A stretch of DNA of 27,500 nt from Dictyostelium firmibasis (Eukaryota > Evosea > Eumycetozoa > Dictyosteliales > Dictyosteliaceae), in the NCBI GenBank assembly GCA_036169595.1, contig CM069767.1:535001-562500 (forward strand), read 5' to 3'. The translations under genes were made by a program, and so were the position numbers. This document shows, in pieces, positions 21,650 to 27,500 of this stretch; positions within the stretch are counted from its first letter, which is position 1; each line of letters begins with the position of its first letter. The notes under the pieces were generated by a model. That model was not told the DNA's origin and did no database searches. It worked only from the letters and a program-made list of their open reading frames with translations.

Positions 21650-21726
21650 TGACCACGTTACTTCGTGGTATGACCAAGACTCGATCCCAAGGTCTTGACC
21701 ACGGAGGCTTGTGATTCAGCGTGGAA
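21650..21726 (-). mobile_element. Second inverted tRNA-like repeat copy, truncated
   Basis: This is another minus-strand copy 20 bp from the previous one. It keeps the ACCACG/CGTGGT hairpin (with loop AAGTAA), a diverged B-box region (GGGATCGAGTCTTGG) and the CCGTGG and CACAAGCCTCC segments, but it breaks off in the A-box half (CCACGCTGAATCAC). Two adjacent copies in the same direction mirror the tandem arrangement of the other locus. Confidence 0.5.
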
Positions 21727-22214
21727 TATATTAAAAGAATAATTATGGCAAAAAAAAAAAAAGGTTAATTTTTTTTTTTTTTTTAAAAAAAAAAAGGTTT
21801 CTTGAGTGTTTGCGGATGTGGGTGGTGGAACTATTCAGAAGTTCTAAATAATTCCATTTTATACGCAATTGATAATCAATTTCAAATTTTCCTTATAAAT
21901 TTTAAATTTAATTTTTTTGTTCAAAAAACTCTTCGAAGTAACCACATTCCTAGTCACCCTATTAAAACCCCAATTAATTATTTATAAAATTTTCTATAAA
22001 GTTCCTAAACTTTGAATTGTTTAATAATTTTATGGGAATTCATAATAATGAATATTAAAAAAGTTTTTTTTTTTTTTTTTTAAATTTTTTCAGTTACAAA
22101 GAAATTATTTAGAAAAAAACATTGTGTATTTTTTATTTTTTTTTGTTTTTTTTTTTTTTTAATTATTTTGATTTTTCATTTCAATTTTTTTTTTTTTTCA
22201 TAAAATTTAATTAT
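21727..22214. other. A+T-rich sequence between repeat copies and a decayed gene
   Basis: A moderately complex patch at 21797-22010 (TTGAGTGTTTGCGGATGTGG, then CGAAGTAACCACATTCC) differs from ordinary spacer but shows no recognisable protein or RNA. It may be decayed coding or element sequence. From about 22060 to 22200 it is T-rich, ending in AATAATATAG just before the decayed gene, which could be an intron with its acceptor. Confidence 0.4.
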
Positions 22215-23104
22215 TTAAATAAACCCAATAATATAGAAACTGCCAATATCGGTAGTCTACAAACCATTTCAACCTCGATTACTAATAATAGTATTGATGA
22301 CAAGAAAAAGCACCCACAAAAACAACAACTGATGGAAGTTGAAGAGGCTGGTAAACTAACCTATCTTACCAATAAATATAGAGATTCTGAGGTTGTGAAT
22401 CAATAATCTTCCATTTACTACCACCAACACTGCCAAATTCTAAAACATCAACCATTATCAAAACCAATAGTTGAGGAACTTTAAAACAAAAAAAAAACAT
22501 CATTCAAACCTTTTTAATATTTTCCAGAGATCATCTGATAATAAAGTTCAAACAATACCAAAGATTAACAAGAAATTATTTGTCACAAGCAGATAGGTAG
22601 GCTAGGTTCATTGGCAAATAATCACTATTATCCTCTAGTTGAAGGTTCAACATCCGGTAATGGAATAACTGGTGCAACCAATGTAGCAGCAACAACAACA
22701 ACAACAGCAGTAACATCATTTTTATCACAGCCAGAGCCATGCTTTATGATGGGACTTCGTTATACACATTTTACTGAATAAATTACACCATTAAATCATT
22801 CAAATGATGATCAATAGAGATTAACTCTCTCGAAGATTCTAATTGAATTCACTTTTTCTTATCACCAATACTATTTTCATTAAAAAATTTGATTTGAAAA
22901 ATTAAAGAATTGATTAATATTTAACATATCAAGAAGAACAATTTAAATTAAATAATTACTTGGATGAATAAGTTTCACCCAAGAATATACAACTGAGGAA
23001 AACTTTTGAGTTAACATATCCCTACTTTACAAAATCTCAAGATGAAGCAAGATTTAAAAGAATTCCACACAGCGCATCTTTAAATTTGAAAAAATACTTT
23101 TAAA
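22215..23104 (+). pseudogene. Decayed protein gene of unknown family
   Basis: The base composition changes to that of Dictyostelium coding sequence (CAA, GAA, ACC-rich codons), and long protein-like pieces can be read, such as NIGSLQTISTSITNNSIDDK, LANNHYYPLVEGSTSGNGIT, a short poly-Thr run, TYQEEQFKLNNYLDE and KSQDEARFKRIPHSASLNLK. The frame is broken by several stops and frame changes, so it cannot make one full product. Some stops sit where Gln would be natural (TAA/TAG for CAA/CAG), as expected from C-to-T decay. I recognise no domain. It lies between the inverted tRNA-like repeats and the syntaxin gene. A heavily spliced live gene is possible but less likely. Confidence 0.6.
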
Positions 23105-23457
23105 GAAGTTTTGAATTAAAAATAATTTTAATTAAAATAAACCATAATTGAATTTATTTTAAAGTAACAAAATGGAAGTCACATTTTCATTTATATTAAT
23201 TAAAAAATACCTAAAATAATTTATTTTCCAACAAAATTGCCAATATCAATAAATATCAATATACACAAAAAAAGGGGTCTTTAGTGTTAAGAGATAAAAG
23301 TTCATGAACTTTGACATTCGAAATTAATTTTTATTTTATTTTTTTTTGTTTGTTTTTATTTTGTTTGAGTTGGTTGTTTTTTTTTTTTTTTTTGAAAAGA
23401 AAACTATTCTTTCATTTCTACTAAAATATTATATTGTTATTGTTTATTATTATTGCT
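23105..23457. other. Spacer between the decayed gene and the syntaxin gene
   Basis: About 350 bp, A+T-rich. T runs near the right end are the likely 3' UTR/polyadenylation region of the leftward syntaxin transcript. A more complex patch at 23270-23320 (AAAGGGGTCTTTAGTG) is unassigned. Confidence 0.5.
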
Positions 23458-24685
23458 CTATTTTCTTAAAGTGAAGAATAAAATAACACCCAAAACAGCA
23501 CAAACAATTAAGAGAATGAGTACGATCCAACACATTTTGGTTCTAGAGGATTTTTGGTTTTTGCTTGCTTCTCTTAGATGGTTGACACCTTCTTTTGTAT
23601 TGATGGTAGTTGATTCAAGACTAGCCTCAATGGTATTGATCATTACACCTTGTTCTGCAACTAAACCTGATAAATCTACAAAGATTTCGTTAATCTCAAC
23701 GATTGATTGTTCAATCTTACGAATACCCTCATCCCTCTCTTGTATGATTGAATTTTGGTATTCTCTTTCTGCTTCGATTTGTGCCAACTGTTGTCTACGT
23801 GATGATTCCATTAAACTTTGATGTTCATCCTCTCTGTTGTCATCCTCATAATATGGTTGTTGATTGTTTAAAAAATGATTATTATGGCTATTATTATTGT
23901 TTCTTCCAAATGGTGCAGGTTGTTGATGATCTGATGCAACTGGTAATGGTGTTGTCTTTTCTTTTTTTGTTGCAACCTGTGCAATATCTTTAAATTGTTG
24001 TAAACAGTTATTGAATTCTTTAACTAATTTTTGATATAATAATTTCTGAAAAAAATGAAAATAAAGCTATTAATAATTATTTATTTAATTATCCAATTGT
24101 TATGAATATATCTCTTACATTTTTTGAGTCACGTGAACGATTTGCTAAAGATGTAAGGTTTTTAACTTTACTGGACTCTGAAGAGATTAAATGAGTTGTT
24201 GAATCAACACAATTACGACTAATTTTAAAAAGTATTGTTAGTATGATATTTTATGCAGATATTTAAAATTAAAAGATAAAATACATTTTTTCTCTTGTAT
24301 CCATTGAATCTTTTGGTGTACCCAATAGTTGAACTAATTTAGTTAATACTTGTACAGCATTTTGAATTTGTTGAATATTTCTGGTGGTTGATTGATAGTC
24401 AGAGTTATTTGTAACATCATCATCTCCTCCTCCATAACTATTACTATCAAAATTACTATTATTATTATTATTATTATTATTTACATATTGTTGTTGAGGT
24501 CTATTATTGTTGTTGAATCCACCATTGTTGTTGCCATATCCGCCTCCACTATTATATCCACCACCATTATTATATCCACCGCCATTATTGTATCCACCAC
24601 CATTATTATATCCACCACCATTGTTATATCCTCCTTGATTATAACCACCACCACCATAATTATTATTATTGTTGTTGTTGTACAT
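23458..24685 (-). CDS. Syntaxin-7-like Qa-SNARE, ~362 aa, three exons
   Basis: Exons 24285-24685, 24119-24218 and 23458-24045 join across short introns (GTATTTTA..AATTAG, 66 bp; GTAAGAGA..TTTCAG, 73 bp), giving about 362 residues. The first ~95 residues are Asn/Gly/Tyr-rich with YNNGGG repeats. Residues about 98-200 contain the Habc three-helix domain (QIQNAVQVLTKLVQLLG.., then LISSESSKVKNLTSLANRSR). The SNARE motif spans about 263-335 with Gln299 as the zero-layer residue (VAEQGVMI). A C-terminal anchor (about 339-359) ends in LRK. This is the layout of endosomal Qa-SNAREs of the syntaxin 7/12/Pep12 group, which drive homotypic endosome and lysosome fusion. D. discoideum is known to have syntaxin 7 homologues; I cannot say which this is. 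Confidence 0.93.
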
Positions 24686-25656
24686 TTTTTTCTATATTGT
24701 TTCTATACTTTTATTCTAGAATATGTGATTTTTTTTATTTTATTTTTTGTTTTATATGTATTATATACAATTCTACTATTATTATTATTACTATGTTTTT
24801 TTTAAATTTGGTTGTTTAATTATTTATTAAAAATTTGGTGTGTGTTATTTTAAAAAAAAAAATAATAAAAAATTAAAAAAAAATTAAAAAAAAATTAAAA
24901 AAAAAAAATGAAAAAAAAAAGAAAATATAAATAAAAAAAATAAATAAAAAAATTAAACGAAAATGTTGTTATAATATGTAAGAATAACCTATAATGTATG
25001 ATTCTTTGTATGGTTTTAAAATGAAATATAAATAAATAAAAATAAAAAAAATTTTGTATTGGAAAAAAAATAAAAAAAAATCAAGAAAAGTTTTCAAACT
25101 TTTTAATTTTTTTTTATTTTTATTTTTTTTATTTTTTTTTATTTTTTTATCGTATAAATTTAAGATAGGCTATTTTTTTTTTATTTTTTTTTTATTTTTT
25201 TTTTTTTTTATTTTTTTTTTTTTTTTAAATTAAAAAGTTTCTGTTAACTCCCTCTTCTTCGTTTTTAGTAAATCCGATCGAATTACTTTAAATATTTTAT
25301 TCTCTTAAATACCAGGATATCTTTTTTTTTTGACGAATATCACCTTATATGAAAAAATAAAAAATAAAAAATAAAAAATTTAAAAAAATTAAAATTTTAA
25401 ATTAAACAAAAAATAAAAAAAAAAAAAAAAAAAAAATTTAATTTCTTTCTTGCAAAACACAAAAAAAACTGAATTTACACCAACTTTATATAGAGATATA
25501 ATAATTATATGAAAAATATTAATTAGAATAAAAGTAATCTTTGTTAGATAAATTCACCTTAACTAAAAAATAAATAAAATAAAATAAAAAAAAAATAAAA
25601 AAAATTAATAAACATAAAAAAAAAAAAAAAAAAAAGTATAAAAAAGGGATGAAAAT
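24686..25656. promoter_or_regulatory. Divergent promoter region of the syntaxin and PLAC8 genes
   Basis: Nearly 1 kb of A+T-rich sequence between head-to-head genes, with long A runs (24880-24925, 25405-25435) and T runs (25160-25225). A more complex patch at 25235-25345 (CTGTTAACTCCCTCTTCTTC, then CCGATCGAATTAC) has no recognisable identity and may hold regulatory sites. TTATATAGAGATATA near 25487 could be a TATA region for the rightward gene, about 170 bp upstream of its ATG. I see no coding sequence. Confidence 0.5.
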
Positions 25657-26300
25657 ATGAGTAACTGGAGTTTTCCATTATTTGATTGTTGTTCTGCACC
25701 ATTTGTAAGTAAAAAAAACATAAAATTAAGAAACTAAAAAAGGAAAACAATAAATAAGTTTTTGAAAATTCTTATATAAAAAAAAATATTATTTACAGAT
25801 TTCTCTAGTTACTTTTTGCTGTTGTCCATGCCAAGTAGCAAGACAAAGAGCAACTTTAAAAAGAGATTCATTTGGTTGTGGACGTATGTTGTTTATATAT
25901 TATTTGTTGATTTGAAAAAAAAAAAAAAAAGTTATTTTATATATAGATTATTAATATAAAATTTTAATATTTTTATTTTGAACGCTTTGAATTAATTTCT
26001 ATTAAAAAAATAGAATGTTTATTCTCATTTTTTTGTTTACCATTTGCTGCTTGTTTAAATAGATATGAAATAAGGTCAAAACATAATATCAGAGGCACAG
26101 GTATTGGTGATTGTGTTTGCTGTTGTTGGTGTGGTTGTTGTGCAACCGTACAGCAAGCTAGGGAATTGGATTATAAGGGTGATAAACCAGGTGGTCTATT
26201 CATGTCCACAGGTGACTCTTCAAAAGATTATGAACATCCAAATTCACCAAGTTATCAAACTCAAAATGAAAATATTAAAAACAATGATGATATTGTTTAA
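25657..26300 (+). CDS. PLAC8-family Cys-rich protein, ~139 aa, three exons
   Basis: Exons 25657-25704, 25799-25883 and 26014-26300 join at GT..AG introns (GTAAGTAA..TTACAG in phase 0; GTATGTTG..AAATAG in phase 1), giving about 139 residues. The start MSNWSFPLFDCC, the CCCPC box, FGCGQCLFSFFCLPFAACLNR and DCVCCWCGCCATVQQARELD are the hallmarks of the PLAC8 (DUF614) family. Its members are small membrane-associated proteins with two hydrophobic Cys-rich segments; plant relatives affect cell size or cadmium resistance. The C-terminal ~40 residues are polar and Asn/Ser-rich. The biochemical role is unknown. It faces the DHHC gene with only ~106 bp between the two stop codons. Confidence 0.92.
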
Positions 26301-26406
26301 TTTTAATTAAAACAAAATAAAAATAAAAATATAAATTAGTTTTTTTTTTTGTATTTTTTTTGTATTTTTTTTTTTTATTTTTTTTTTTATTATTTTTTTT
26401 GTGGAA

Positions 26407-27427
26407 TTAATTAACTTTAATAGTTTTAGAAGTATTTATGATTGCGGTTGGTTTTACATTATTATTGTTACTTTTGTTATTATTTAAATCTGAGTCGATT
26501 GGAAAATTAAAAAATGTAAACCATTTTTTACTACCAAAAAAGAACTCTGTAATATTTGAAAAGAAACCACGATGAAATACATTCCATTTACCACCTTTTC
26601 TTAGGTAAGAATATCTTGCCAAGTTTAATAATTCATTTAATGTACAATTGAATATGATACCTAAAATTTGGGCGCTCAACAACTTTAATATCCAAATCCA
26701 TGCTAATAATCCATAAACTAAAAATATTGAAACCATTCTATGTGTATCATAATAATATTGAAATGCTTGTTTATATCCATCATCAAATGATGGTGCATTT
26801 AAATCTAACTGTAAAACTATAATTATTTTTGAATTACAAAAAATAAAAAAAAAAAAAATAATAATAATAAAAAGTTTAATAATAATTTAAATTAATATTA
26901 ATTTTTTTATAAGTTGATAAATTAATATTAATTTTTATAAGTTTCAACATACATTTAAAAGCGACATAATAAATTGGAATTGCTATACCACTATATAATG
27001 ATAAAACTAATAAAAATAATCTATGATTTGCAGTACCAACACAATTATTAATCCAAATACAATGATGATCGAATCTAGCAACACATTGTTTACAAAATTT
27101 ACAATGCTTTGCTCTTAATGGTTTATGGATCTAAAAAATTATTATTAGTATTTGAATATATTTATATAAATTAAATATAAATAACTAATCAAAACATACA
27201 TCACAAGTTGGACAAATTTCAGGTATTGATTGATTGTTTTCGATTCTATAAAGAAAATCTTTTAAATCTTCATCAGGTGATGAATTTATAATACCAGCAT
27301 TTGAAAATGGTAATAAACATAATGCATAAAAAAATATAGCACTAAAAATTGATATAACTGTATGACAAAATATATAATTTGGAACATCTGCAAATAAATT
27401 ATGAAACGAAGGGTAATTAGTATACAT
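26407..27427 (-). CDS. DHHC palmitoyltransferase, three exons visible, probably 5'-incomplete
   Basis: Exons 27200-27427, 26953-27130 and 26407-26816 join at GT..AG introns (GTATGTTT..TTTTAG; GTATGTTG..TTATAG), giving 271 residues from the ATG at 27427. The Cys-rich domain [21 protein letters not shown] leads into the catalytic [11 protein letters not shown] (active Cys about residue 100). One hydrophobic helix precedes it and two follow, where DHHC enzymes normally have two before. TLNELLN takes the place of the TTxE motif, and [17 protein letters not shown] resembles the C-terminus of HIP14 (ZDHHC17/13) enzymes. These transfer palmitate to cysteines of membrane proteins. The frame stays open to the window edge with no AG acceptor, so the true start and first helix (or ankyrin repeats) may lie outside. 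Confidence 0.88.
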
Positions 27428-27500
27428 ATATATATAGTTATATTTATATAAAGATGTAGGTTGATAGATAAAGAGAGGAGTTTTTTTTTTTTTTTATAAT

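Noticed and set aside
22122-22200. Phe-rich start of a 94-residue plus-strand frame
   Set aside because: The Phe run is translated T homopolymer. Only the part after about 22215 looks coding, and that belongs to the decayed gene.

Overview
The base composition is extremely A+T-rich outside coding sequence. It has long homopolymer A and T runs, (AAT)n and (AAC)n/(CAA)n trinucleotide repeats coding for poly-Asn and poly-Gln, and short introns of about 65-115 bp (one of 367 bp) that start GTATGT/GTAAG. Promoters often show an oligo-T run next to a TATA sequence. All of this points to a Dictyostelium nuclear genome, most likely D. discoideum. No bacterial operon logic applies: each gene has its own promoter, and neighbours are often tail-to-tail.

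Region 1 (1-2530): a small Gln-rich hypothetical gene (884-1342), an antisense fragment resembling the end of a BRCT domain, a complete tRNA-Leu(AAG) gene on the minus strand (1660-1741), and, starting about 45 bp upstream of the tRNA, a four-unit array of a ~200 bp tRNA-like (box A/box B) repeat. Two more copies lie inverted near 21.5-21.7 kb. I regard this dispersed, foldable Pol III-like repeat as the least explained object in the window.

Region 2 (2530-6452): A+T-rich spacer, then two plus-strand genes: a secreted ~264-residue protein with an ependymin-like pattern, carrying a ~285 bp (AAT)n tract inside an intron, and a seven-helix PQ-loop transporter-like protein.

Region 3 (6763-12121): a minus-strand gene for a ~1183-residue cytoskeletal/signalling protein with the domain order RA-PH-CH-CH-coiled coil-RA, then a long promoter region shared head-to-head with the next gene.

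Region 4 (12122-20777): a 2322-residue membrane-anchored alpha-2-macroglobulin-like protein of bacterial (YfaS-like) layout without the thioester cysteine, tail-to-tail with a HAD-family 5'-nucleotidase-domain protein (NT5DC1-like).

Region 5 (20778-23110): A+T-rich spacer, two inverted copies of the tRNA-like repeat, and a decayed protein gene of unknown family.

Region 6 (23458-27500): a syntaxin-7-like Qa-SNARE with an Asn/Gly/Tyr repeat N-terminus, a small PLAC8-family Cys-rich protein, and a DHHC palmitoyltransferase that probably continues past the right edge. The syntaxin, PQ-loop protein and DHHC enzyme are all endomembrane proteins, but nothing in the sequence links them functionally.
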